DNA from: Pseudomonadota bacterium
GTDB taxonomy: Bacteria > Pseudomonadota > Alphaproteobacteria > Parvibaculales > Parvibaculaceae
Length of the DNA: 6,485 nucleotides
Reading direction: 5' to 3'
Assembly (NCBI GenBank): GCA_021780275.1
Contig: JAJXZC010000668.1
Span: 1-6,485 of the forward strand
The position numbers and the translations under genes are program-made. Numbering within the stretch: the stretch's first letter is position 1; the number at the start of each line of letters is the position of its first letter. Positions 6,118 through 6,485 of this stretch are shown piece after piece. The notes under the pieces were generated by a model. That model was not told where the DNA came from, ran no database searches, and saw nothing but the letters and a program-made list of their open reading frames with translations.

Positions 6118-6485
<368 letters not shown>

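Overview
The window is chromosomal DNA from a GC-rich alphaproteobacterium. The gene order ispH-thrB-rnhA, the type II (kinase-fold) homoserine kinase, the 1-Cys-like PrxV-type peroxiredoxin and the tandem glycine riboswitch upstream of gcvT all fit Hyphomicrobiales-like or Parvibaculum-like genomes. Genus-level assignment is a guess. There is no sign of mobile DNA, phage, CRISPR or recent transfer, and base composition looks even throughout. It reads as core housekeeping sequence.

Left part (1-1186, minus strand): the first 56 codons of gcvT (glycine cleavage T-protein), preceded by a two-aptamer glycine riboswitch and a near-consensus promoter. The promoter is framed by a perfect 10-bp inverted repeat. 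Upstream of that lies a gene for an uncharacterised lipoprotein, whose transcript can form a 14-bp hairpin just after the stop codon.

Middle part (1187-3838, plus strand): a 254-bp divergent intergenic region, then the compact run ispH (isoprenoid precursor synthesis), thrB (threonine synthesis) and rnhA (RNA-DNA hybrid removal). The thrB stop and rnhA start share one base. A bidirectional terminator hairpin at 3851-3877 separates this run from the convergent genes that follow.

Right part (3839-6485): on the minus strand, a peroxiredoxin and upstream of it an exported protein with a DsbD N-terminal-like domain, both using thiol chemistry. Divergent from these is yqgE (AlgH/UPF0301 family). 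It runs convergently, with a 6-bp gap, into the C-terminal part of an EAL-domain (cyclic-di-GMP phosphodiesterase type) protein that leaves the window.

I found no clearly novel system. The points most worth a second look are the non-coding architecture at 203-543 (riboswitch, competing hairpins, dyad around the promoter, wobble-containing hairpin), the unknown lipoprotein, and the thiol-redox pair.
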